Of a stretch of 64,000 nt of DNA, positions 47,936 to 57,447 are shown piece by piece. The stretch lies in assembly GCF_900129275.1 (NCBI RefSeq), contig NZ_FQUX01000001.1, positions 248,001 to 312,000 of the forward strand, in the 5' to 3' direction. Every line of letters begins with the position of its first letter. The stretch's first letter is position 1. The DNA is from Arenibacter palladensis. Its GTDB lineage: Bacteria; Bacteroidota; Bacteroidia; Flavobacteriales; Flavobacteriaceae. The notes under the pieces were generated by a model. It worked only from the letters and a program-made list of their open reading frames with translations. It was not told the DNA's origin and did not search any database. The position numbers and the translations under genes are program-made.

Positions 47936-48816
47936 TTTATTTTGGACTATTTCACTGAATATTCAATAATTAAATAGATCTATCTCAAAAGTTGTGAGTT
48001 AATTAGAAAAAGATAGAATAATCAATTCCAGAGTTCATGTTCTGTTCATTTTTTGCATCGCCCAAAAAACGAACCAAAAAACGCTAGGCTGATTTTTCTT
48101 TTCTTGAAATCTACGGACTTCTCACGGCCGCAGCGTCCAGACCGCTTTCACTAGGGTGAAATGCTCTTTGGACGCCTACCGGCACCCCGTGTGAAAACCC
48201 CTTGATTTACTACTAAAATAAAAATAGGCCGGTCCTTTTTTCCTGCAACCTAACCAATTCCGATAAATCATTGACCGTTACTGAATACCGTTGAACATCT
48301 TCTCCAAAGTGCAATGTTAGGGCGATCTTCTTCCGTAGTGGAGAGGACATGGCCGCCAAGAATTATTGAAGCCTTGGCAATAATTTAGGCCATGGCATCG
48401 GTCCATAAAATCCCACGATTTTAGGGGCCACCTAGTGAAGAATGGTCTTTTCTCCTGCCCGACGGCAAGGCGGGTTTGTTAAGCTCATGGCTGGTTATTT
48501 TCTTAAAGATGAATTCGTGAACCTACGGTTTCATTTTATTCATTGCCATTCTATTTTATAATAAGGTATTTATGAACCTCCTGCGTCGGTTTCATTGGAA
48601 AGCAAAGAAATCGAAGATTCACGAAATCCGATAAAAAACAATAAAAACCAATTGAGTAAAATGATAGAATAATTTCCACATAAGTTTAATTTGATTTTTA
48701 CCAATAAATAAAACCCAAAATCAAAATACACGACAATTCATAATAATCCCATTTTTTACATAAAAACAACAATTAGGCATGATCCAATTAAAGGTTGAAG
48801 AAATTGTTCCATTTCT
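47936..48816. other. Long gene-free gap between uxaA and the LacI gene
   Basis: This 881-base stretch has no credible coding frame on either strand. It is more GC-rich and mosaic than other gaps. It includes TTTTTGCATCGCCCAAAAAA (about 48050-48069), a segment rich in CCG/GGC (48125-48200), an inverted repeat ATTATTG..CAATAAT (about 48361-48385) and CCTGCCCGACGGCAAGGCGGG (about 48455). A phrase reading roughly GAACCT...CGGTTTCATT occurs twice (about 48518 and 48575). These look like fragments of dispersed intergenic repeats or an eroded gene rather than an RNA I can name. Confidence 0.45.
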
Positions 48817-49854
48817 TCAATCTTTCCATTTTTTTGAAGATGACCTCCTAACGATCAATTCCGGGGTAAGCACTATATTCTGGGTTGTTTTGGTATCTTC
48901 CGTATTGCCCACTTCTTCCAAAAAAACTTGGGCAGCCTTTCTTCCCATATCCAGCGGAAATTGATCTACCGTCGTAATAGTCGTAAGTTCCATAAATCTG
49001 GTAAAGGGTTCATTGGAAAAACCTACAACGCACATATCCTCTGGAATATTAAATCCACTTTCCTTTATTTCCTGAATAGCTCCCAAGGCAGCAAAATCGC
49101 TGGAAGAAAATATAGCGTCTGGTGGTGTTTCCATATCCAGAAGTAACCTTGCCGCCCTTCTACCATCTAGAACGTTACTCTGCGTCTCAATGACCAAGCT
49201 TTCATCAAATTCAATTCCATTATCGGACAAGGCCTTTTTATAACCCAAAAACCGATTGTTGAAAATTTCAAATTTACGGTCGTTGGACAGGTGGGCTATG
49301 CGCCTGCAACCCTGTTCTATAAGATGTTTGGTTGCCTCATAGCCCCCCTTGAAATCATCAACCGTGACGGAGCTAACCCCCTTTATATTCTTCTTTCTGT
49401 CAAAAAATATCAAAGGGGTTCTTTTATTCCTAATTAACTTGTTAAAACCTTTGTCGTTCTCCAAATTGGCATTGGAAATCGACATTAAAATTCCGTCTAC
49501 CTGTACATTCAAGAGGGAGTTTATTTTTTCAATTTCCAAATTTTCCTGGTTGTGGGTCTGACAGATTATAACATGGTAACCCTTGGGGTACAATTCCTCT
49601 TCAATGCCACGTATAACCGATGAAAAGAAATTACTATCAATTCTAGGAACAATGACACCAACATTATAACTTTTACCACTCTTTAGGGCCAATGCCAACT
49701 TATTCTGCTCATAATTCATTTCCAGGGCAGTTTCCAAAACCAGCTTGCGGGTATTTAAACTTATTTTGACATTGTTGTTCAAGGCCCTGGAGACCGTAGC
49801 AGCGGTTAGACCAAGTTTGGCCGCTATATCATAAATGGTAGTCTTTTTCTTCAT
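48817..49854 (-). CDS. LacI-family transcriptional repressor (hexuronate/altronate locus)
   Basis: A 345-residue LacI/GalR regulator. The N-terminal helix-turn-helix and hinge read TTIYDIAAKLGLTAATVSRALNNN and ALALKSGKSYNVGVIVP. The periplasmic-binding-protein-like sensor follows (VDGILMSISNAN, AIFSSSDFAALGAIQE, TTVDQFPLDMGRKAAQVF). It faces away from uxaA. Palindromes matching the family's operator shape lie upstream of uxaB and of this gene, so it probably represses both and is released by a pathway sugar acid. Confidence 0.9.
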   Translation of the reverse strand: MKKKTTIYDIAAKLGLTAATVSRALNNNVKISLNTRKLVLETALEMNYEQNKLALALKSGKSYNVGVIVPRIDSNFFSSVIRGIEEELYPKGYHVIICQTHNQENLEIEKINSLLNVQVDGILMSISNANLENDKGFNKLIRNKRTPLIFFDRKKNIKGVSSVTVDDFKGGYEATKHLIEQGCRRIAHLSNDRKFEIFNNRFLGYKKALSDNGIEFDESLVIETQSNVLDGRRAARLLLDMETPPDAIFSSSDFAALGAIQEIKESGFNIPEDMCVVGFSNEPFTRFMELTTITTVDQFPLDMGRKAAQVFLEEVGNTEDTKTTQNIVLTPELIVRRSSSKKWKD

Positions 49855-50053
49855 TGATTAAGCAACATCTTATAATAATACCTCTATCCTTAGCTCTTTA
49901 TTGGTAACAAACCTAGTCCTAAAAAGGCACTAAATTAAAAGAAAATTGTACAATGGTCGTACCTTCAATTCCCACGTTCCATTGGATTAGTGTCTTCCTT
50001 TTAAAAAGCATTTAGATATAACTTTGGCAAGATATACTATTTTAAGCATTAGG

Positions 50054-50069
50054 TTGTAATCGATTGCAA
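50054..50069. promoter_or_regulatory. Probable LacI-family operator upstream of the lacI-type gene
   Basis: TTGTAATCGATTGCAA is an imperfect 16-bp palindrome (one mismatched pair) with the same TGTAATCGATT core as the site before uxaB. It lies 200 bases upstream of the lacI-type ATG, consistent with autoregulation, though the distance is long. Confidence 0.6.
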
Positions 50070-50138
50070 TTTAGGCTGAAGGTGTAATTTGGGAACCTTA
50101 CTTAGTATTCTATAGGAACAATCGTCCATCATTGAACG

Positions 50139-50846
50139 TTACTTGAGGTACTTTTCCACAAACTCTTCCTTAAAGGCGCGCCCAATGGGCACATAGGTTT
50201 CTTGGTCAAAATAGATGCGGTTGCCCGATACCTTCACAATTTGTCGGGTATTCACAATATAGGATTTATGAACCTGTGTAAATTGATCTGTTGGCAAGGT
50301 CTGCAGCCAATACCTTAAGGAATGGGAGGTAAGATGTTTTTTCTCTGCAGTATAAATTTCGGTGTAGTCCGCTTCGGATTGGATATAAAAAATATCTGCA
50401 ATGGCTATTTTAAGGTGCTCATAGCCCGACTTAATAAAAATTACCTCTGGAACCGTCTTCCTCTCCAAATCCTTTTCCAAGGAGGATGCATGAAAATTAG
50501 GCACAGGAACTTTGGAAACGGCCATTACAAATCGTTCAAAGGAAAATGGCTTTAACAAATAGTCCGTTACATGATATTCATAACTTTCAAGTGCATATTC
50601 CGAAAAAGCCGTAGTTAATATCACATGGGGCTTATTGTTCAATGCCTTTAAAAAATCTATCCCGGAAATCTTGGGTAAATGGATATCCAAAAAAATCAAA
50701 TCTACTGCTTCGGTTTTTAGATAATCCATGGCCTTAAGGGCATCAGCAAAAGTAGCCTTAAGCTCCAGACTCTTCATTTCCCCAATGTACTTCTGAAGTA
50801 CTCGCTGTGCCGGCGGCTGATCCTCTATAATGATGCAACGAATCAT
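50139..50846 (-). CDS. LytTR-family response regulator
   Basis: A 235-residue regulator. The receiver domain (about 1-120) has the acidic pocket IIIEDQ, the phosphoacceptor Asp54 in LIFLDIHLP, the switch Thr in ILTTAFS and Lys in LLKPF. The LytTR DNA-binding domain (about 130-235) has IFYIQSEADYTEIYT and FTQVHKSYIVNTRQI. Its start overlaps the kinase stop by four bases, so the pair is translated together. Its targets are not seen; the divergent TonB-dependent receptor gene is the nearest candidate. Confidence 0.93.
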   Translation of the reverse strand: MIRCIIIEDQPPAQRVLQKYIGEMKSLELKATFADALKAMDYLKTEAVDLIFLDIHLPKISGIDFLKALNNKPHVILTTAFSEYALESYEYHVTDYLLKPFSFERFVMAVSKVPVPNFHASSLEKDLERKTVPEVIFIKSGYEHLKIAIADIFYIQSEADYTEIYTAEKKHLTSHSLRYWLQTLPTDQFTQVHKSYIVNTRQIVKVSGNRIYFDQETYVPIGRAFKEEFVEKYLK

Positions 50847-51859
50847 GTGCTACCTTTTTTTAGATCGATGTTCAAAATAACGGAATAGGTGGTCTCTGTT
50901 TCATCAATAGATAAACTATGTGCTCCAGGATAAATTAACCCTAATCGCTTTTTAACGTTCTGAAGACCTATACCATGGGAAAGATCATCAGTATTGGTTT
51001 CACGCCGAAATGAATTGGTGCATTCAAATTGTAATAGGCCATTTTCCGATACCTTGATAAGCACACTAATAAATATATCCTCCGATTGGCTTGCGGTACT
51101 GTGCTTAAAGGCATTTTCCACAAATACGGTCAATATTAATGGTGCAATACGGTATCCAGAGCCTGAAATATCCGTTTTAAAATCTACGGTTCCCCTATTC
51201 TCAATCTGCAATTCACTTAATTGGGTATAGTTTTTAAGGTGTTCTATCTCCTTGGTAAGTGGCACATACTTTTCCTTGCAGTCATACAACATATACCTCA
51301 ACACCGAAGAAAGTTCCAAAATAATGGTAGGTGTTTTTGGGGAATTATCAATGGCATAAGAGTAAAGATTGTTCAAATTGTTGAACAAAAAATGGGGGTT
51401 GATCTGTGATTTTAAAAATTGCAGTTCATTTTCCTGAGCCGACATTTTTAACTTTTCCACTTCACTTTGGGAGCTTATGGCATCCCAGGCAAACTTGAAT
51501 CCCGATAAAATTCCTATGACAGGTAAAACATCGAAGACGGCATAATAGATCCCAGGAACAATGTTTGCTCTTTTGGTTCCTGGATAAAAGACCAGTTCCA
51601 AAAGTTCCTCGGCCCAAATAACACCGAATAATACCAAAACTACCATTCCCAAGAACTGCCAATATTTTTTTCGGTATAAAAATCTTGGCATCAGAAAGTA
51701 GGTAATAAAAGCAGCAAAAATAGTGTAGACCAAAAAGAAGACCAGTTGGGCAAAGGTAATTCCCGGATTGTACTTATCAAAAGAATAGAAAAGCAGCACC
51801 AGGACATGGAGCACGACTTGAAAGAACAGTTCCTTCCTGGAAATCATGGCTTTTTTCAT
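50843..51859 (-). CDS. LytS-type sensor histidine kinase
   Basis: A 338-residue membrane kinase. Four membrane helices occupy about residues 10-140. They are followed by the His_kinase domain with QINPHFLFNNLNNLYS, whose histidine is the phosphoacceptor, then an HATPase domain with VENAFKHS (N box) and GIGLQNVKKRLGLIY (G box). It has no extracellular sensing domain, so it probably reads a membrane or intramembrane signal. It works with the LytTR regulator encoded downstream. Confidence 0.93.
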   Translation of the reverse strand: MKKAMISRKELFFQVVLHVLVLLFYSFDKYNPGITFAQLVFFLVYTIFAAFITYFLMPRFLYRKKYWQFLGMVVLVLFGVIWAEELLELVFYPGTKRANIVPGIYYAVFDVLPVIGILSGFKFAWDAISSQSEVEKLKMSAQENELQFLKSQINPHFLFNNLNNLYSYAIDNSPKTPTIILELSSVLRYMLYDCKEKYVPLTKEIEHLKNYTQLSELQIENRGTVDFKTDISGSGYRIAPLILTVFVENAFKHSTASQSEDIFISVLIKVSENGLLQFECTNSFRRETNTDDLSHGIGLQNVKKRLGLIYPGAHSLSIDETETTYSVILNIDLKKGST

Positions 51860-52071
51860 TCCTCAAAATTAAGCTATTGCCATGGTTTCATAAAATAGAG
51901 GCATCCCAACGGCATAAATAAACCCCTAAACGGCGCATACCCTATGCAAAAATTACTGGCTGTCGTTCAATGGAATACTTTTGTCGTTCACAGAAAATAA
52001 CCCTCCCTTCTCAATAAAAAAATGAATCTTTGTAATTCTTACAGTTCCAATTAAAATTAATAAAGGAAGCC

Positions 52072-54456
52072 ATGAAAAAACTTTTGGTACAAGTGTTAAC
52101 CGCCTGTTCATTAATGCTCTATTGCCCTGCTGCCATTGCCCAACAAGGCACGGTAACCATAAAGGGTACTGTAGTGGAGGAATCCAACGGACAGCCCATT
52201 GCCTATGCCACGGTAATGGTAGGCGATAACGAAACCAAGAAACCCATTGATGGGACTACCACTATGGATAATGGCAGTTTTAGCTTGGAGACCGATGCTT
52301 CCGACTACTATATAGAAGTAAGTTATTTAGGTTTCAAGACCAAAACTTTTGGACCACCACCAACACAGAGTCAGACTATTGATTTAGGAAGGGTTGCCCT
52401 TTCAGAGGATGCAGAACAGCTACAGGAGGTAGTGGTACAGGGAGAAGTTTCACGTACCGAATTTAAATTGGACAAACGAGTATTCAACGTAGGCAAAGAC
52501 CTTAGTACCACAGGGGCAAGTGCCTTGGAAGTTTTAAACAATGTACCTTCCGTTAACGTTAACATAGAAGGGCGCATCAGTCTTAGGGGGAGTCAGGGAG
52601 TACAGATTCTCATCAACGGTAAGCCATCTATCATTGCTAGTGAGGAAGGAAATGCCTTGGGTACCATTACAGCGGATATGATCGAAAAAATCGAAGTAAT
52701 GACCAACCCTTCAGCCAAATATGACGCCGAAGGTACATCGGGCATTATCAATATAGTCCTGAAAAAAGAGGAACGAAAAGGTCTCAACGGTTCCATCTCG
52801 GTGAATACCGGTGCCCCTGATAGCCATAGCGTGGGGGTGAGCTTAAACAGAAGAACAGAGAATTTTAACCTTTTTACCCAATTGGGGTTAGGCCTAAGGG
52901 ATATGCCCAACGATCTGGAAACCCGTAACGTAGATCTAATAAACAACACCACCATTCTTAGTAACGGTACCGAGTACAGGAATGAAACCTACTATAATTT
53001 CGTCTTGGGAACAGACTATCATATTAATGATAATAACGTATTGACCCTTTCGGGAAACTTTGCCATGGAAATAGAGGATCAACCCTCCAACACCAGTTTT
53101 GTGGCCTTGGACTCCGACAATGCCATTAGTTCGGAATGGGAACGAACCGAAGTTACAGACGCAAAAAATCCAAAATTTCAATACGAACTGCAATACAAAA
53201 AGGATTTCGAGAACCATGAGGACCATACCCTGCTTTTTAGTGGCCTTGGAAATTTCTTTGGAAAAGACCAATCCTCCGAATTCTTGAATACCACCATCTC
53301 AGGGGATGACAATGATAGCAGACAGCAGACTAGAACCGATTTTAAAGAAGCTATATTCACTTTTAAACTGGATTATACCAATCCTATTACTGACGAGTGG
53401 ACTTTGGAAACAGGGGCCCAATATGTCATGAACGACGTAAGTAATGATTACGAGGTAAATAATTTCACCAACGGTGCCTTCGTTAACGACCCTGGACTGA
53501 CCAATGTCTTTGAATTCGATCAAAAGGTGCTAGGTGTATACGGTACCGGTTCCTATGAAGGAAAAAAATGGGGCATAAAGGGAGGCTTGCGCTTGGAGCA
53601 GACCGATCAGAATACCCTCCTGGTCACTACGAGCTCGGCCAACGATCAAAACTACAGTAATTTTTTTCCCAGTCTTCATAGCTCCTATAAGTTTAGCGAT
53701 AAGGTTTCCATTCAAGCAGGTTACTCCAAGCGTATTTACCGACCAAGAATGTGGGATTTGAACCCATTTTTCAATATTAGAAACAATTATAGCGTCCGAC
53801 AAGGTAATCCCGATTTACAGCCCGAATTTACCGATTCCTATGAGGTAACCAGTATTTATATTTTAGGCCCTGCAAGCATCAATTTTGGAGTGTACCACCG
53901 CTATACCACAGACGTCATAGAGCGTATTACCACCTTCGAAAACAACGTTAGCACCTCCAAGCCGGAGAATATTGGAACCAATAGAGCTACTGGAATAGAA
54001 TTCAATGCGAAATATAGCCCTGCAAAATGGCTTACCTTGAACGGGGATTTTAATTATAATCAATTTCAAAGGGATGGCATCTTCGAGACCACGGTTTTCG
54101 ACTTTAGCAATGAGCAATGGACTTCCAAACTAATGACAAAAATTAAACTTCCATCCGATTTTGATTTGGAGATGACAGGCAACTATCAATCCAGTTACCA
54201 AACAGTACAAAGTGACGTTAGTGACATGCTTTTCATGGATATGGGACTAAGAAAAAATATAATGAAAGGCAAGGCCGTTCTCAATTTAAGCGTAAGGGAC
54301 CTATTCGCCTCCAGGGTAGACGAAAGCCAAATTGCCCAGGCCAGTTACGAGGTTTACAATCGCCGTCAAAGAGGCACATTTGTCGCCCTCGGCTTTAGCT
54401 ATGGCTTTGGTAAGGGAGAGGCCATGCAGTACTCCGGGCAGCAGCGTAGAAGATAA
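52072..54456 (+). CDS. TonB-dependent receptor-like outer-membrane protein (OMP_b-brl_3 type)
   Basis: A 794-residue exported protein: signal peptide (about 1-23), carboxypeptidase-regulatory-like domain (about 28-110), plug (EVVVQGEVSRTEFKLDKRVFNVG, GASALEVLNNVPSVNVN, VQILINGKPS, IEKIEVMTNPSAKYDAEGTSGIINIVLKK) and a beta-barrel to the end. It is shorter than SusC and has no SusD beside it. This group is widespread in Bacteroidota with mostly unknown ligands (metal complexes, peptides or signalling). It is divergent from the LytS/LytTR pair, which may regulate it. A perfect bidirectional terminator follows. Confidence 0.92.
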   Translation: MKKLLVQVLTACSLMLYCPAAIAQQGTVTIKGTVVEESNGQPIAYATVMVGDNETKKPIDGTTTMDNGSFSLETDASDYYIEVSYLGFKTKTFGPPPTQSQTIDLGRVALSEDAEQLQEVVVQGEVSRTEFKLDKRVFNVGKDLSTTGASALEVLNNVPSVNVNIEGRISLRGSQGVQILINGKPSIIASEEGNALGTITADMIEKIEVMTNPSAKYDAEGTSGIINIVLKKEERKGLNGSISVNTGAPDSHSVGVSLNRRTENFNLFTQLGLGLRDMPNDLETRNVDLINNTTILSNGTEYRNETYYNFVLGTDYHINDNNVLTLSGNFAMEIEDQPSNTSFVALDSDNAISSEWERTEVTDAKNPKFQYELQYKKDFENHEDHTLLFSGLGNFFGKDQSSEFLNTTISGDDNDSRQQTRTDFKEAIFTFKLDYTNPITDEWTLETGAQYVMNDVSNDYEVNNFTNGAFVNDPGLTNVFEFDQKVLGVYGTGSYEGKKWGIKGGLRLEQTDQNTLLVTTSSANDQNYSNFFPSLHSSYKFSDKVSIQAGYSKRIYRPRMWDLNPFFNIRNNYSVRQGNPDLQPEFTDSYEVTSIYILGPASINFGVYHRYTTDVIERITTFENNVSTSKPENIGTNRATGIEFNAKYSPAKWLTLNGDFNYNQFQRDGIFETTVFDFSNEQWTSKLMTKIKLPSDFDLEMTGNYQSSYQTVQSDVSDMLFMDMGLRKNIMKGKAVLNLSVRDLFASRVDESQIAQASYEVYNRRQRGTFVALGFSYGFGKGEAMQYSGQQRRR

Positions 54457-54481
54457 TATAAGTTATAGTTGTTGCACTAAC

Positions 54482-54517
54482 AAAAAAACCAACCTAGTTG
54501 AATAGGTTGGTTTTTTT
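54482..54517. terminator. Bidirectional terminator between convergent genes
   Basis: AAAAAAACCAACCTA (54482-54496) pairs exactly with TAGGTTGGTTTTTTT (54503-54517) over a six-base loop: a 15-bp stem with T7 on one strand and A7 on the other. It lies between the TonB-dependent receptor (ends 54456) and the minus-strand GH117-like gene (ends 54601), so it can serve both. Confidence 0.93.
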
Positions 54518-54600
54518 GTTTGGACCGTCAAGAACGGTTTTAGTATAATGTTCCAAGTCCCAAAGGGCTCCGAACAGTATTTGTAAGGATCCCCGCGTTC

Positions 54601-55641
54601 TTAATTCATTTCGAAACGTTCTAAGTAAACGACTCCTTTTTTGCCCTTTAGGGAAATACCCCATCCCGGAATTTCCTTGGCCTGGTTCCCATCCTCCAAA
54701 TGCGGGCGATAAAGGCCTGGAGCGATTGGAATCTTCTTTAGATTTTCTTCTTCCGGGGAAAAGTTAATTCCATCTTCGGACCAATGTATGGATTTGCTCA
54801 ATGACGCCAAGGAAGCAATTCCCCCATTTTGGCTCCAGATCAATACTTCATGTCCCCTATCTATCAGGGGCTCTGGATGCTTCCTATAAGGCCCCTCTGG
54901 TTGATCGGCCAAAGCAACCCCCATTTTAGTGAGCCCTGGCCCTTTTTTCCCATGAACAATAGAGCGACCCTTGTAATACAACCAAATTTTATCATCCTTT
55001 ACCATTAAAGCTGCATCATCAATCCGGTAACTATCAAAATCCTCGGGCACCTCACTAACTTCCAAAATCGGATTGTTTTTGACCCTAACGAAAGGACCTT
55101 CAGGGCTATCGGCAACTGCCATACCAATGGCGGTAAAGTCGTTCGTTGAATTATTTTCAAACTCTTTTTTTGCATTGCCGGGAGTGGGTTTTACACCTGT
55201 ATAGTATAAATAATATTTTCCCTTATGGGCCAAAATATTGGGGGTAAAAACAGAATGGCTGTCAAATTCGCCCTGTTTTCCTACATCCAAGGCCATGCCC
55301 TGCTCCTCCCAGGTATGCCCCTCATCTTTGGAAGTAGCGTACCAAATGGTTGCCCAATACCCGGCCGTTGTTGGCCTATCCATTCTAGAATACCAAACAT
55401 AGTAGGTGTCCCCTACTTTTATAACATCACTATTGTCCCGCCTGTTGTATAGACTATCTATTCCTATGCCCGGAATCTCCTGATAGGTAAATGTGGTGGT
55501 GGCTGCCTGTGATTGACTTGCAACTTCCTCCACTTCTTTTGGTTTCTCCTCGCTTTTGGACTTACAGCTAGCCAAAAATAGTATTGCCATTGCCGCGCAA
55601 ATATTGAATACAAACAGGTTTCTTCTAATGGATCTTTTCAT
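54601..55641 (-). CDS. GH117/GH43-like five-bladed-propeller glycosidase
   Basis: A 346-residue lipoprotein (LASC, cysteine 26). The mature part shows propeller strands RRDNSDVIKVGDTYYVWYSRM, WYATSKDEGHTWEEQGMAL, DSHSVFTPNILAHKGKYYLYYTG, IGMAVADSPEGPF and DSYRIDDAALMVKDDKIWLYYKG. These closely resemble GH117 (3,6-anhydro-L-galactosidase and related enzymes of agar/porphyran use) and more distantly GH43. It ends the minus-strand sulfatase/fucosidase operon, 190 bases after the upstream gene. An L-galactose- or anhydro-galactose-type exo activity is possible, but the same fold is found in fucoidan loci. Confidence 0.7.
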   Translation of the reverse strand: MKRSIRRNLFVFNICAAMAILFLASCKSKSEEKPKEVEEVASQSQAATTTFTYQEIPGIGIDSLYNRRDNSDVIKVGDTYYVWYSRMDRPTTAGYWATIWYATSKDEGHTWEEQGMALDVGKQGEFDSHSVFTPNILAHKGKYYLYYTGVKPTPGNAKKEFENNSTNDFTAIGMAVADSPEGPFVRVKNNPILEVSEVPEDFDSYRIDDAALMVKDDKIWLYYKGRSIVHGKKGPGLTKMGVALADQPEGPYRKHPEPLIDRGHEVLIWSQNGGIASLASLSKSIHWSEDGINFSPEEENLKKIPIAPGLYRPHLEDGNQAKEIPGWGISLKGKKGVVYLERFEMN

Positions 55642-55831
55642 TCGATTTTATGTTTATTTCTGATTATTAGTGTTTTATGTTTAAATGTTCTTTGTTAAAC
55701 CCAATATTCCAATATCCTTTCATTGATTGATGCGCTTCCCTTCAACTCCACAATAAATTCTAATCATAAAACTATCATCCCTACCTTCCGGTTTCATCAA
55801 GAGTACTTTGAGCCGAGCAAGATACCCAAAC

Positions 55832-57421
55832 TTACTTATCAAATGCAAGCACTACTTTGTCCAGAATTGGTTTCGATTCGTTTTCAGTTGTATCCGCAAC
55901 TCTAACTTCAAATTGGACGCCATATCCTTCTGGAAGCCCTCCAAGGTCCACCATAGCAGGGATTCTTTCAATCTGTTTGGCAAAACCCTCTATATAATCA
56001 TATTGTTCCTTTACCACCTGCCAATCGCTCCAATGATCTATTGTGCCATCATTCGTGCTATCCACTCCAACCCTTACTTCAACGGTTTCTACCCAGGGGC
56101 CATCGCTAACGTAATCGGTATCCATTTGAGTCACCAAATGAAACGTGCCCTCGGCAAATATGATGTCCGGATCTGGGTGTCCTTGACCAATATTGCCACA
56201 GAAGGTAAAAGGTTTATTGATGTCGTCCGAAGTGAACCAAGCCACACTCATGCTTTCCCTTCCGTGTCCGCCCGCTGGGTCAAAATCGGCAAATAAATAA
56301 TACTGCCCCCCAATAGAGATCGATGCCCAGTCTCCATAAGCATTCTGCTCCGGTTCGTGAATCTCGTATTTTGCAAAAGCACGTGTTTCCCCGGCTTTAA
56401 CCTTATGTTGGGGAACATCTACCTCTGCTTTTTTCCCGGGATATCTATCAGGATCTTCGGCATGCCAGTGCGGATGTACATATTCAGCAAATTTTCCTGT
56501 TGGTTTGGTACGCTCATCCACTGGCGGATCCAAAATTTCAAAATCCTTGGTACCGTCTTTACTTACTGCATGCACCGCTAAAGGGGAATCCCAGGCATGG
56601 GTGGATGCATCGATAGGCGACCAATCTTCTACAATTAAATGATAATTACCTTCCAAATCCCGAATCACGGCACAGTCCGAGCCATGGGTAGGGTCGTTAA
56701 AAGCCATGCCCATATTCTTTCCCGGTATACCATCGGTTAAATCCTCATCAATATAAAGATGTGGGTCTTGATCGTTTGGAAAATCGTAATACAAGTACAA
56801 CTTGCCATCTACATATTCCGCAGTGGTTACCCATTTTGAAAAACTTTCTGATACAGGGCCATGGTGCACCCAGTTTACCATATCCTTGCTCTGCCAAGCG
56901 TGATATCCGCCTAAACTTGGTTTTAAACCACCTGCTGCATCAAATTGGTTTTTAAATGGTGTAGTGCTTAATTTAATATCGAACCCTTCCAGAGCAGCCT
57001 CCTCCGCCTTAAACACCCCTTCTTTCTGACTTTTACTTTTATTATATCTCCCGAACATCCAATAATTCCCTTCGCCTAATTGCAAGGCTACCGGTGCATC
57101 ACCAAGATTGGAGGGGCCCAGGTTGGGAACTGGTTCCCAGTTGAGCCAATCGGGCGACTGGGATAAGGCAATGGATTTAACCGATTGCTTCTTATCAAAC
57201 TTTTTTAGGGTACTCCTAAAGGTTGCCACGCTGTCTGTGGGTTTTAGTTTGCCTTCAGCAATATTCATATTGGTCTGTTGGGCCATGCTGCCCTGCCAGT
57301 CCTCCTGGGAATCTATGACCCATTCCCCTGAGCTAATTATGTCCGACTTCTTTTTATTATTACACCCAATGACTAGGGATAATAAGAATACTGCCCATAA
57401 AACTTGTACTTGTTTAACCAT
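55832..57421 (-). CDS. Large beta-propeller lipoprotein, GH43-like but family uncertain
   Basis: The start at ATG 57421 gives 529 residues with lipobox LVIGC (cysteine 17); a TTG three codons earlier is less likely. The N-terminal ~80 residues look like a separate extension (EWVIDSQEDWQGSMAQQ). The rest has repeated propeller strands: APVALQLGEGNYWMFGRYN, YHAWQSKDMVNWVHHGPVSES, AEYVDGKLYLYYDFP, DCAVIRDLEGNYHLIVEDWSP, ASISIGGQYYLFADFDP and PDPDIIFAEGTFHLVTQ. It is longer than usual GH43. It may be a distinct glycosidase or sugar-binding family. The C-terminal part (VRVGVDSTNDGTIDHWSDW) looks like a beta-sandwich. It lies between a sulfatase and the GH117-like gene. Confidence 0.6.
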   Translation of the reverse strand: MVKQVQVLWAVFLLSLVIGCNNKKKSDIISSGEWVIDSQEDWQGSMAQQTNMNIAEGKLKPTDSVATFRSTLKKFDKKQSVKSIALSQSPDWLNWEPVPNLGPSNLGDAPVALQLGEGNYWMFGRYNKSKSQKEGVFKAEEAALEGFDIKLSTTPFKNQFDAAGGLKPSLGGYHAWQSKDMVNWVHHGPVSESFSKWVTTAEYVDGKLYLYYDFPNDQDPHLYIDEDLTDGIPGKNMGMAFNDPTHGSDCAVIRDLEGNYHLIVEDWSPIDASTHAWDSPLAVHAVSKDGTKDFEILDPPVDERTKPTGKFAEYVHPHWHAEDPDRYPGKKAEVDVPQHKVKAGETRAFAKYEIHEPEQNAYGDWASISIGGQYYLFADFDPAGGHGRESMSVAWFTSDDINKPFTFCGNIGQGHPDPDIIFAEGTFHLVTQMDTDYVSDGPWVETVEVRVGVDSTNDGTIDHWSDWQVVKEQYDYIEGFAKQIERIPAMVDLGGLPEGYGVQFEVRVADTTENESKPILDKVVLAFDK

Positions 57422-57447
57422 ATCTATCAAATAATATTTCTTTTACT

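Noticed and set aside
48779..48964. A short frame at the end of the long gap
   Set aside because: It overlaps the C-terminus of the LacI-family gene in antisense and has no supporting features.
55808..56296. A 162-codon plus-strand frame
   Set aside because: It is mostly antisense to the propeller lipoprotein gene and lacks any signal or motif.
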